Shown one piece after another: positions 1 to 5,145 of a stretch of DNA of 6,449 nt (within the stretch, counting starts at the first letter, position 1; each line of letters starts with the position of its first letter). The notes under the pieces are model-generated. The model ran no database searches, was not told the origin of the DNA, and saw nothing but the letters and a program-made list of their open reading frames with translations. The stretch comes from an uncultured Erythrobacteraceae bacterium (GTDB taxonomy: Bacteria > Pseudomonadota > Alphaproteobacteria > Sphingomonadales > Sphingomonadaceae): the NCBI GenBank assembly GCA_950071875.1, contig CATMNW010000155.1, positions 1 through 6,449 of the forward strand, in the 5' to 3' direction. A program made the position numbers and the translations under genes.

Positions 1-119
1 AAGACGGCTCGAAGGCGACCTTCACCGCGCTGTGCCGCATCGATACGGCGAACGAGATGGAATATTACCGCAACGGCGGCATCCTCCATTACGTGCTGCG
101 CAAGCTGGCCGCTGCGTGA
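1..119 (+). CDS. acnA: Aconitate hydratase A, C-terminal end only
   Basis: This is the last 38 codons of a gene that begins before the window; the reading frame starts with the codon at position 3 and stops at TGA 117-119. The translated end contains RIDTANEMEYYRNGGILHYV followed by LRKL, which is the characteristic C-terminus of the AcnA/IRP-type aconitases (E. coli AcnA has the related RIDT...YY.N.GILNYVIRK). Aconitase interconverts citrate and isocitrate in the TCA cycle through a 4Fe-4S cluster in the cytoplasm. The cluster cysteines lie upstream and cannot be checked here. The stop codon overlaps the GTG start of the next gene, which suggests translational coupling. The identification rests on this short but well conserved tail. 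Confidence 0.88.
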   Translation, partial: DGSKATFTALCRIDTANEMEYYRNGGILHYVLRKLAAA

Positions 120-544
120 TCCGCAAAGTTCTCATCGCTGGGCTGGCGACGACGATGCTCGTCGCCTGCTCTGCCGATGGGCGCTATGCCGACACTTCCG
201 ACGGACAGGTTGACGAGCAAGGCGGCGTAACGCTGATTGCGCCGAAAACGCTCGCAGAACGGATCGCGGATGGGGAAGCGATCCAGCTTATCGATGTTCG
301 CACTCCCGAAGAATTTGCCGAAGGGCATATTCAAGGAGCGATCAATATCCCTGTCGACGGCTTCGATCCTGCCAACTTGCCCGATGCCGGCAATGCGAGC
401 CGTATTCTTTACTGCCGCTCGGACCGGCGCTCTGGCGTTGCTGCGGAGCGACTGGCGCAAAGCGGCCAAACCGCTGTGCATGTCGAAGGCGGCATCCTCG
501 CGTGGCAGGCGGAAGGCCTTCCGGTAACCGCTCCTGAAAGCTGA
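116..544 (+). CDS. Rhodanese-like domain lipoprotein
   Basis: A 142-residue protein with an N-terminal lipoprotein signal (basic IRK, hydrophobic residues 5-17, lipobox LVAC with Cys18 as the predicted lipidated residue) followed by one rhodanese domain at about residues 40-136. Family features seen are LIDVRTPEEFAEGHIQGAIN, the active-site loop CRSDRRSG with catalytic Cys100, and the C-terminal VEGGILAWQAEGLPV. Single-domain rhodaneses carry persulfide sulfur on the loop cysteine and pass it to an acceptor. Ser at position +2 after Cys18 favours outer-membrane rather than inner-membrane retention. GTG at 116 is chosen because it gives the signal peptide its normal position and overlaps the acnA stop as GTGA; the ATG at 32 lies inside acnA. 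The loop has Asp where many active rhodaneses have Gly (CRSGxRS). The substrate is unknown. Confidence 0.88.
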   Translation: MIRKVLIAGLATTMLVACSADGRYADTSDGQVDEQGGVTLIAPKTLAERIADGEAIQLIDVRTPEEFAEGHIQGAINIPVDGFDPANLPDAGNASRILYCRSDRRSGVAAERLAQSGQTAVHVEGGILAWQAEGLPVTAPES

Positions 545-571
545 AGCGGAGGCCGGGAGCACCCGCACCGT

Positions 572-1291
572 ATGTCCCTGATCGACCTTCTCACCAAGGC
601 GTTCGGCCGTAACGAAACCGATCCGCAGGCAGATCCCGCTGTCATGCGCGCTATCGGCAGTGAAGTGCGTTCTCGCCTTTCGGCCAATCCGAACGCTGAG
701 GCGGCAGGGAACGGTAAGGCCGACCTGTTCCTGCTGCGCAATCTGCTGACCACCCGCCAGTGCGCGAAGCTGATCAAGGTGATCGACAGCCGGATCCAGC
801 GATCTGTCCTTTTCTCCGAGAAAACCTCGCCTCGGGGCAGGACAAGCTCGACCCATTTCTTTTCGGAAGAGGCGCCGGAAACACGGGCGCTTTCCAACAG
901 GATCGGTACCGTGACGGGCATCGATCCGATGCATGCCGAGCCCCTGCAGGGTCAGCGCTATCGCCTGGGTGAAGAATACCGGCATCACAGGGATCACTTC
1001 GGCACCGACAAGGCCCATTGGCAAATCGAACGAAACCGCGGTGGACAGCGCAGCTGGACTGCGATGATCTATCTCAATGCCGTTGAATCGGGGGGCGAAA
1101 CCGATTTTCCCGAACTCGATCTGAGAGTTACGCCCGAACCGGGGCTGATGGTCCTCTGGGACAATATGGATCGCAAGGGACGGCCCAATCGCGCCACGCG
1201 CCACGCGGCCCTGCCAGTGCTAGCCGGGGATAAATACGTGGTTACGCAATGGTATCGGCAAGGTGTGTGGAGCCTGCGCCAACGCACGTGA
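572..1291 (+). CDS. Prolyl 4-hydroxylase-like 2-oxoglutarate/Fe(II) dioxygenase
   Basis: A 239-residue protein of the stand-alone bacterial prolyl-4-hydroxylase (P4Hc) type. The double-stranded beta-helix core runs from about residue 125 to 230. The iron triad is visible as H139-x-D141 in YRLGEEYRHHRDHF and H211 in the segment after NRATR. K221 in GDKYVVTQWYR is the expected 2-oxoglutarate carboxylate ligand. GGETDFPELDLRVTPEPGLM is the typical central strand pair. Such enzymes couple oxidative decarboxylation of 2-oxoglutarate to hydroxylation, usually of a prolyl side chain. No signal peptide is seen, so it should act in the cytoplasm. The N-terminal ~50 residues are not conserved-looking. 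The ATG at 572 has purine-rich GGAGG/GGGAG stretches at 548-559. The gene lies 27 nt after the rhodanese gene, probably in one transcript, and converges on the sorted surface protein gene. The substrate cannot be told from sequence. Confidence 0.87.
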   Translation: MSLIDLLTKAFGRNETDPQADPAVMRAIGSEVRSRLSANPNAEAAGNGKADLFLLRNLLTTRQCAKLIKVIDSRIQRSVLFSEKTSPRGRTSSTHFFSEEAPETRALSNRIGTVTGIDPMHAEPLQGQRYRLGEEYRHHRDHFGTDKAHWQIERNRGGQRSWTAMIYLNAVESGGETDFPELDLRVTPEPGLMVLWDNMDRKGRPNRATRHAALPVLAGDKYVVTQWYRQGVWSLRQRT

Positions 1292-1321
1292 CTTCGCCCC
1301 GTGCCGAACCTGTGAAAGGCG

Positions 1322-1346
1322 GGGCGGCGCCTTCACCGCCCTCTTT
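1322..1346 (+). terminator. Probable intrinsic terminator between convergent genes
   Basis: GGGCGG (1322-1327) pairs with CCGCCC (1336-1341) across an 8-nt loop and is followed by TCTTTG, a short U-rich tract for + strand transcription. It sits in the 64-bp gap between the convergent stops of the oxygenase gene and the sorted-protein gene. A second, mutually exclusive hairpin is possible, AAGGCG (1316-1321) with CGCCTT (1328-1333). The U tract is weak, so efficiency is uncertain. On the minus strand the hairpin is followed by only a short T run. Confidence 0.5.
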
Positions 1347-1355
1347 GTTCAGAGA

Positions 1356-2474
1356 CTAGGCGGATGCGCGCGCACTGCGCCTGATACGGAATTTGCGGCG
1401 TCCGAGAATTGCTGCTGCTGCCATCCCGAACAGCGCCATCATCGGCGGTGCGGGTACGTCGGTGCCGCTGCTGCTGCCCGAACTCGAACTGGAACTGGAA
1501 CTTGAAGTGGATGTCGAGCTGCTGCTCGAGGTCGAGGATGAGCTCGAGGACGAAGAACTGGTCGAACTGGACGAGGACGAGCTCGTGCTCGACGTGATGT
1601 TCCCCGAGGTCGAAGTCGAACTGGACGAGGAGACATCGCCCGAAGAAGAGCTCGTCGTGGTCGTGCTGACTTCGCCGGTCGATGTGGAAACGGCACCTGT
1701 TGAGGTCGAAACCTCACCGGTCGAAGTCGAGACTTCGCCGGTCGTGGATGTCGAACTGATCGCGCCGGTGCTGGTGCTCACCCCGCCAGTGGTCGACGAG
1801 GTCGAGGTCGAGCTGCCGCCAGTGGTTGTCGAGACTTCTCCGGTAGAAGTGGAGGTCGACGATCCGCCGGTGGTCGTGGACACTTCGCCTGTGGAGGTCG
1901 ACGAACCGCCGGTCGAAGTCGAGGTCGAGCTGCCGCCGGTGGAACTGGTGGTCGATACATCGACGATCACGTCGCCCGGTTCGCCGCCGGTGGTCGTGGT
2001 CGAATTGACGACGACGCTGCCGCCCCCGCTGGATCCGCTGAAAAAGCCGCCGAAGAACCCGCCGCCGAAGCCGCCACCATAGCCGCCGCCGTAGCCGCCA
2101 CCGCCCGGCAGCGATCGGGCTGCGCCGCCACCGCCGACCGGTGCAGCCGCGGGCAACGGTGGTACTGGAACAGCGGCCATCGCCTGGCGATAGACCGGCG
2201 GACAGATGTTGTTCGGATTATAGGCTGCTTCGGGCGATTCGGCCGGTACGCATTCGACCTGGCGCGGAATGGTCCGGGCGCGCGGCACTGTGGGGCGTGG
2301 CACGGCGCGCGGCTTCGCCTGCTTCACATATTTCACCGGCGCCTTCACGCTCTTGGATTTGTACTGCGGATTGTCGGTAATCGGCTTTTCGGCAACGTGC
2401 ACCGCACCGCCTGCGAGCAGCGCACCACCCGCCGCGGTGGCCGAGAGTTTGGCAAGAGCTGACTTGACCGACAT
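1356..2474 (-). CDS. Exported Gly- and Ser/Thr-rich protein with PEP-CTERM-like sorting signal
   Basis: A 372-residue protein. Residues 1-28 look like a signal peptide (MSVKSALAKLS, then an Ala/Gly-rich hydrophobic stretch ending AVHVA). Residues 40-110 are basic and Pro-rich with two cysteines (C75, C91) flanking PAESPEAAYNPNN. Residues 114-152 are Gly-rich with GGY/GGF repeats. Residues 153-336 are almost only Ser, Thr and Gly, with imperfect repeats such as STSTGEV and SSTSTSTGG grading into Ser tracts. The C-terminus has VPAPP (340-344), a hydrophobic segment (345-357) and a basic tail RRKFRIRR (359-366), the layout of PEP-CTERM/VPxPA exosortase signals. The ATG at 2474 is preferred over the in-frame ATG at 2573 because it places the signal peptide at the N-terminus and has a purine-rich site (2483-2488) 8 nt upstream. 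It is probably a sorted envelope or matrix protein, possibly glycosylated on Ser/Thr. No family is recognised for the N-terminal half. Confidence 0.78.
   Translation of the reverse strand: MSVKSALAKLSATAAGGALLAGGAVHVAEKPITDNPQYKSKSVKAPVKYVKQAKPRAVPRPTVPRARTIPRQVECVPAESPEAAYNPNNICPPVYRQAMAAVPVPPLPAAAPVGGGGAARSLPGGGGYGGGYGGGFGGGFFGGFFSGSSGGGSVVVNSTTTTGGEPGDVIVDVSTTSSTGGSSTSTSTGGSSTSTGEVSTTTGGSSTSTSTGEVSTTTGGSSTSTSSTTGGVSTSTGAISSTSTTGEVSTSTGEVSTSTGAVSTSTGEVSTTTTSSSSGDVSSSSSTSTSGNITSSTSSSSSSSTSSSSSSSSSTSSSSSTSTSSSSSSSSSGSSSGTDVPAPPMMALFGMAAAAILGRRKFRIRRSARASA
1467..2018 (-). repeat. Low-complexity Ser/Thr-coding repeat tract
   Basis: This DNA encodes residues 153-336 of the sorted protein. It consists of degenerate short repeats, mostly TCG/TCC/AGC and ACT/ACC codons, with recurring units such as STSTGEVS, STSTGAVS and GGSSTSTS. 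The left part (about 1467-1640) is nearly pure Ser codons. Such tracts are prone to length change by slippage or recombination, so repeat number may differ between strains. Confidence 0.75.
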
Positions 2475-2572
2475 CGCTTGAACTTTCTTCTGCGACTGGG
2501 CGAACCCGGGAAGCCCCGCAAATCCGCCGCAATCTGGGATATTTATCGCAAATCCCGACGACCCGGGAATCA

Positions 2573-2602
2573 CATAAATTTACTGATCGCTTATGGTGTC
2601 AG
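2573..2602 (-). promoter_or_regulatory. Candidate promoter for the sorted-protein gene
   Basis: Read on the minus strand, CTGACA (2597-2602, five of six matches to TTGACA) is followed 17-18 nt later by an AT-rich box at 2573-2579 (ATTTAT or TTTATG). This is the most AT-rich spot in the 219-bp gap between ruvB and the sorted-protein gene. It would give a leader of roughly 90 nt before the ATG at 2474. The -10 match is poor, so this is only a candidate. If correct, it would exclude the alternative start at 2573. Confidence 0.25.
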
Positions 2603-2605
2603 AAT

Positions 2606-2618
2606 GTGAATTTTTCAC
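2606..2618. promoter_or_regulatory. Short inverted repeat, possible operator
   Basis: GTGAA (2606-2610) and TTCAC (2614-2618) form a perfect 5-bp inverted repeat around TTT. It lies immediately upstream of the candidate -35 box of the sorted-protein gene, where a regulator could bind. It is short enough to arise by chance. Confidence 0.2.
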
Positions 2619-2628
2619 CGAAATGCGA

Positions 2629-2659
2629 GACTTGTGCAAGTCCCGTCCCGTTTCGGGAC
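2629..2659. other. Two adjacent perfect inverted repeats downstream of ruvB
   Basis: GACTTG/CAAGTC (2629-2634 with 2637-2642) and GTCCCG/CGGGAC (2645-2650 with 2654-2659, loop TTT) lie two bases apart. They start 35 nt downstream of the ruvB stop codon in the direction of ruvB transcription. In RNA they could fold as consecutive hairpins and stabilise or end the ruv transcript. There is no T run after either stem on the minus strand, so they are not a canonical intrinsic terminator. Confidence 0.4.
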
Positions 2660-2693
2660 CCATTTGCGTGGCTTTCTTACCGCACCGATAACC

Positions 2694-3719
2694 TTACTTG
2701 TCGAACATATCGCCCTGCGGCCTGCTGGGCGGGGCCATACCCAGATGGTTCCAACCGCCATCGTTCAGCATCCGGCCTCGCGCCGTACGGGCAATCAGTC
2801 CAAGCTGGATGAGGTAGGGTTCGATGACCTCTTCCACCGTATCGCGCGGCTCCGAAAGGCCGGCCGCAAGCGTTTCGACGCCCACCGGGCCGCCCTTGTA
2901 GGTGGTGGCGATCATGGTGAGATACCGCCGGTCCATCGCATCCAGACCCAGGCTGTCGACCTCCAACCGCGTAAGGGCATCGTCGGCGACCCTGGTCGTG
3001 ACCACGGGTTCGCCCAGCACGCTTGCAAAGTCGCGCACGCGCCGCATCAGGCGGCCTGCCACACGCGGCGTGCCCCGCGAACGGCGGGCGATCTCGCGCG
3101 CACCGCCCTCGTCAATGCCCATGCCGAGCAGGCCTGCCCCCCGGGTGACGACCTTAAGCAGCTCGTCCTCGGTGTAGAAATTGAGGCGCACGGGAATGCC
3201 GAAACGGTCGCGCAAGGGCGTGGTCAGCAGCCCCTGCCGCGTGGTCGCTCCGACCAGCGTGAAGGGCGGCAGGTCGATCCGGACACTCCGCGCCGAGGGC
3301 CCCTCGCCGATGATGATGTCGAGCGCGCGGTCTTCCATCGCCGGATAGAGCACTTCCTCGACCACCGGATTGAGTCGGTGGATCTCGTCGATGAAGAGCA
3401 CATCGTTCGGTTCGAGATTGGTCAGCAGCGCCGCAAGGTCGCCCGCCTTGGCGATCACCGGACCGCTGGTAGCGCGGAAACCGACGCCCAATTCCTTCGA
3501 CACGATCTGCGCCAGCGTTGTCTTGCCGAGGCCCGGAGGCCCGAAGAACAACACATGGTCCATCGCTTCGCCGCGCTGCCTGGCGGCTTCGACGAATACA
3601 CGCAGGTTTTCCCGCGCCGCCTTTTGCCCGACGAATTCGGCAAGCGACTTCGGCCGAAGTGCCGCATCCGGGTCTTCCGGCTGCCGGTCGGGCGAATGGA
3701 GAGGAACGGGTTCGGTCAT
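2694..3719 (-). CDS. ruvB: Holliday junction branch migration helicase subunit RuvB
   Basis: A 341-residue AAA+ ATPase of normal RuvB length. Motifs in order are LRPKSLAEFVGQ (21-32), Walker A GPPGLGKT (60-67), Walker B VLFIDEIHR (107-115), sensor 1 LVGATTR (155-161), the arginine-finger motif PLRDRFG (168-174), sensor 2 RGTPRVAGRL (215-224), and the winged-helix DNA-binding domain with YKGGPVGVETLA (274-285) and RTARGR (311-316), where RTPRGR is more usual. RuvB hexamers bind DNA on either side of a RuvA tetramer and pump the arms of the Holliday junction through it by ATP hydrolysis, in homologous recombination and repair. The ATG at 3719 lies 1 nt after the stop of the DsrE-like gene, so ruvB is probably translated in coupling with it. 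The protein appears intact. Confidence 0.98.
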   Translation of the reverse strand: MTEPVPLHSPDRQPEDPDAALRPKSLAEFVGQKAARENLRVFVEAARQRGEAMDHVLFFGPPGLGKTTLAQIVSKELGVGFRATSGPVIAKAGDLAALLTNLEPNDVLFIDEIHRLNPVVEEVLYPAMEDRALDIIIGEGPSARSVRIDLPPFTLVGATTRQGLLTTPLRDRFGIPVRLNFYTEDELLKVVTRGAGLLGMGIDEGGAREIARRSRGTPRVAGRLMRRVRDFASVLGEPVVTTRVADDALTRLEVDSLGLDAMDRRYLTMIATTYKGGPVGVETLAAGLSEPRDTVEEVIEPYLIQLGLIARTARGRMLNDGGWNHLGMAPPSRPQGDMFDK

Positions 3720-3720
3720 A

Positions 3721-4257
3721 TCAGAACGGATTCACCGTGTACCCGCGTTGCTGCAGCAGCGCATGGGCCGTCATGGCCGAAAGCGCCATTTCCACGCCCG
3801 GGATCATTTCGTCTTGGGCGATCCCCTGCGCCGCTGCGCTCTGGCCGCAGACTATGAAGCGCACGCCGTAATCGAGCAATTGTTCGACCATGTATCGCGA
3901 TGCCTCGTCCTGGCTGGCCAGCAGGTCCTTCACCGCGCTGCCATGGACCACTACCGCGATGCGGATGTTTTCCGGGTCCACCCCGAGTGAGGCGTGCATG
4001 TTGATGAATCGCGCAGCGCTTTCGAAACCCCGGTTGCGCGTTCCTTCGGCAGCCTGCTGGGCCACATCGAAGGCCACTGCAAATTCGGCATCCATCGGCA
4101 CGCTCTCGATACCGTCGATCGGATAATGCGGTCCGAATTTCTCGAAGATGGGGCCGAAGCGCGGTTCTGCCTCCTGGGCCGCTGCCGGGATCGCTAGGGC
4201 CATCACAGAACCTGCAATTGCACAGCGTATGACGTTGAGCATGGTTTTATCGTTCAT
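3721..4257 (-). CDS. Periplasmic DsrE/DsrF-like protein encoded between ruvA and ruvB
   Basis: A 178-residue protein with a Sec signal peptide (hydrophobic residues about 7-24, cleavage most likely after AAA27 in AIPAAAQEAE), so the mature form should be periplasmic. The mature part resembles the exported DsrE/DsrF-like family (COG1416-type). It has an early FAVAFDVAQQA strand/helix, ARFINMHASLGVDPENIRIAV, HGSAVKDLL around H105, YGVRFIVCGQSAAAQGI with the single mature cysteine C137, and a tail ending LQQRGYTVNPF. DsrE-fold proteins can carry sulfur on a conserved cysteine; C137 is in the expected place, but a sulfur-transfer role is not shown. The start overlaps the ruvA stop by 4 nt (ATGA) and the stop lies 1 nt before ruvB, so all three are one operon. 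A start at M6 would also keep the signal peptide. No functional link to branch migration is known to me. Confidence 0.82.
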   Translation of the reverse strand: MNDKTMLNVIRCAIAGSVMALAIPAAAQEAEPRFGPIFEKFGPHYPIDGIESVPMDAEFAVAFDVAQQAAEGTRNRGFESAARFINMHASLGVDPENIRIAVVVHGSAVKDLLASQDEASRYMVEQLLDYGVRFIVCGQSAAAQGIAQDEMIPGVEMALSAMTAHALLQQRGYTVNPF

Positions 4258-4856
4258 CCTGCTGCCTTCTTCAAAGCGACCCGTATCAATTCGCCTTCGC
4301 TGGTGCCTTCGCCCAGTTCACCCTGCGCCGCAGCGACTGCGCGGGCAGCAACGGCAGGCTTGAAACCGAGGTTTTCCAGCGCGCTGACTGCATCGGCGCT
4401 TGCCCCGCCTGCGGGAGCCGCCGGTGCGCCAGCTGCCCCGCCGCCACCCGGCAAAGCGCCCGCCTTGTCCTTGAGTTCGTTGACGATGCGCCCTGCCAGT
4501 TTCGGCCCGACCCCGTTCGCCCGAGCGACCATTGCCGCATCGCCATTGGCGCAGGCCTGCTGCACTTCGCCGGTCGACAGGGCGGAAAGGATCGCGAGCG
4601 CAACCTTGGAGCCGACGCCCTGGACCTGCGTCAGCAGGCGGAACCAGTCCCGCTCGGCCGCTTCGGCAAAGCCAAGCAGGCGCATGTCGTTTTCGCTGAC
4701 CTGCAGATCGGTATAGACCGTGCAGCCTTCTCCGACCTCGCCCAGCGCGGCGAGCGTCTTGGTAGAGCAATGGACGAGATAGCCGACGCCCGAGACGTCG
4801 ATCACCGCCCAATCGCTACCGGTTTCGTCGAGCAGACCCTTCAGCTTGGCAATCAT
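4254..4856 (-). CDS. ruvA: Holliday junction branch migration DNA-binding subunit RuvA
   Basis: A 200-residue protein of normal RuvA length with all three domains. The OB-fold domain I covers residues 1-64 (MIAKLKGLL, VSGVGYLVH, and the acidic E55-N-D57 in the place of the acidic pin). Domain II has two helix-hairpin-helix motifs, VQGVGSKVALAIL (78-90) and NGVGPKLAGRIVNELKDK (114-131). A Gly/Ala/Pro linker spans about 134-152. Domain III, which contacts RuvB, covers about 153-200 (ADAVSALENLGFKPAVAARA). RuvA tetramers bind the Holliday junction in a square-planar form and load RuvB. The ATG at 4856 has AAGGA (4862-4866 on the complement) 5 nt upstream. It heads the operon ruvA, DsrE-like, ruvB. 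ruvC is not directly upstream. No LexA-type box (GTTC-N7-GTTC) is seen in the 383-bp upstream region. Confidence 0.97.
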   Translation of the reverse strand: MIAKLKGLLDETGSDWAVIDVSGVGYLVHCSTKTLAALGEVGEGCTVYTDLQVSENDMRLLGFAEAAERDWFRLLTQVQGVGSKVALAILSALSTGEVQQACANGDAAMVARANGVGPKLAGRIVNELKDKAGALPGGGGAAGAPAAPAGGASADAVSALENLGFKPAVAARAVAAAQGELGEGTSEGELIRVALKKAAG

Positions 4857-4868
4857 TGGTTTCCTTCG

Positions 4869-4899
4869 GCGCTACCGCTTCGCTGCCTGAGCGCGTTTT
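4869..4899. repeat. 31-bp imperfect-palindrome repeat, copy 1
   Basis: This copy begins GCGCTACCGCTTCG and ends GAGCGCGTTTT on the + strand. It is 29/31 identical to copy 2, differing at unit positions 9 (G here, A there) and 19 (C here, T there). The ends GCGCT and AGCGC pair, so the unit can form a hairpin with TTTT close behind it on the + strand. On the minus strand it ends only 2 nt before the ruvA AAGGA, so it lies in the ruvA leader. It resembles a dispersed REP-like intergenic repeat, which is inference from one locus. Confidence 0.7.
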
Positions 4900-4906
4900 A
4901 CCCTTA

Positions 4907-4937
4907 GCGCTACCACTTCGCTGCTTGAGCGCGTTTT
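4907..4937. repeat. 31-bp imperfect-palindrome repeat, copy 2
   Basis: Second tandem copy, 38 bp period from copy 1, with the same orientation and the same GCGCT/AGCGC self-complementary ends. The 7-bp spacer (4900-4906) reads TAAGGGT on the minus strand and resembles a ribosome binding site, similar to the sequence that follows copy 1 before ruvA. This suggests a local tandem duplication of repeat plus flank. Confidence 0.7.
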
Positions 4938-5007
4938 GTTCCTGCCTCACAATAACCGGCTTGGCCAGTGCGCAGGCGCAATTATCGCCAGCACGCTATG
5001 CGCCGGC

Positions 5008-5035
5008 GGGTGACAAAGGTGACACCGTGTCACCC
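5008..5035. promoter_or_regulatory. Palindromic operator-like site with extra half site
   Basis: GGTGACAC (5018-5025) and GTGTCACC (5027-5034) are perfect inverted 8-bp arms around a single C. A third arm, GGGTGACA (5008-5015), lies 10 bp to the left in direct orientation and is the exact reverse complement of TGTCACCC (5028-5035). Perfect arms of this length plus a third phased half site look like a binding site for a dimeric regulator. It sits between the divergent ruvA and aroC genes and overlaps the candidate aroC -35 box. The regulator is unknown. Confidence 0.5.
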
Positions 5036-5055
5036 TGTCGAAATCGGCATAAGAT
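5027..5055 (+). promoter_or_regulatory. Candidate aroC promoter
   Basis: GTGTCA (5027-5032, four of six matches to TTGACA) is followed after 17 nt by TAAGAT (5050-5055, a good match to TATAAT). Transcription would start near 5062 and leave a leader of about 180 nt before aroC. The -35 box lies in the right arm of the palindrome, so a bound regulator would probably block it. The assignment is by eye only. Confidence 0.35.
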
Positions 5056-5102
5056 CCTGTATCTGAAACGAAACCGTCTCTGAAGCCCAAGGTTACACAT
5101 CA

Positions 5103-5129
5103 ATGCGGAATTTTCATGGCCGGGCCTAA
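5103..5129 (+). other. Possible 8-codon leader frame upstream of aroC
   Basis: The frame reads MRNFHGRA and then TAA. AAGG at 5089-5092 lies 10 nt upstream and could serve as a ribosome binding site. It would be inside the predicted aroC leader and has a single Phe codon, too few for a classical attenuation peptide. Frames of this length are common by chance. Confidence 0.12.
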
Positions 5130-5145
5130 ACATCGGAACCGCCCT

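Noticed and set aside
89..1204. A 371-residue open frame on the minus strand across the rhodanese and oxygenase genes
   Set aside because: Both genes on the + strand have clear family motifs and active-site residues. The minus frame shows no recognisable domain and is an open shadow caused by high GC content.
1393..2082. A 229-residue open frame on the + strand rich in Glu, Val, Asp and Pro
   Set aside because: It is the antisense of the Ser/Thr and Gly codon repeats of the minus-strand gene. Its composition is the direct complement of those repeats, it has no domain features, and the minus-strand frame has a signal peptide, a sorting signal and a ribosome binding site.
2634..3857. A 407-residue open frame on the + strand opposite ruvB
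   Set aside because: It is antisense to a full-length, motif-complete RuvB and is rich in Arg, His and Pro, as expected of a GC-rich shadow frame.
4869..4899. Compensatory base change between the two repeat copies
   Set aside because: The two differences (G to A and C to T at unit positions 9 and 19) look complementary, but they do not fall on a register that extends the GCGCT/AGCGC stem, so covariation is not supported.
4869..4937. CRISPR-like array from the two 31-bp repeats
   Set aside because: There are only two units, separated by a 7-bp spacer, with no cas genes nearby. They are better described as tandem palindromic repeats.
4819..4953. A short minus-strand frame from GTG near 4953 running through the 31-bp repeats into ruvA
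   Set aside because: It is about 44 codons, the 38-bp repeat period breaks any repeated peptide pattern, it has no clear ribosome binding site, and it overlaps ruvA in another frame.
4856..5083. A 75-residue + strand frame through the ruvA-aroC gap
   Set aside because: It runs through the palindromic repeats and the operator-like palindrome, has no ribosome binding site or recognisable domain, and starts on the complement of the ruvA start.
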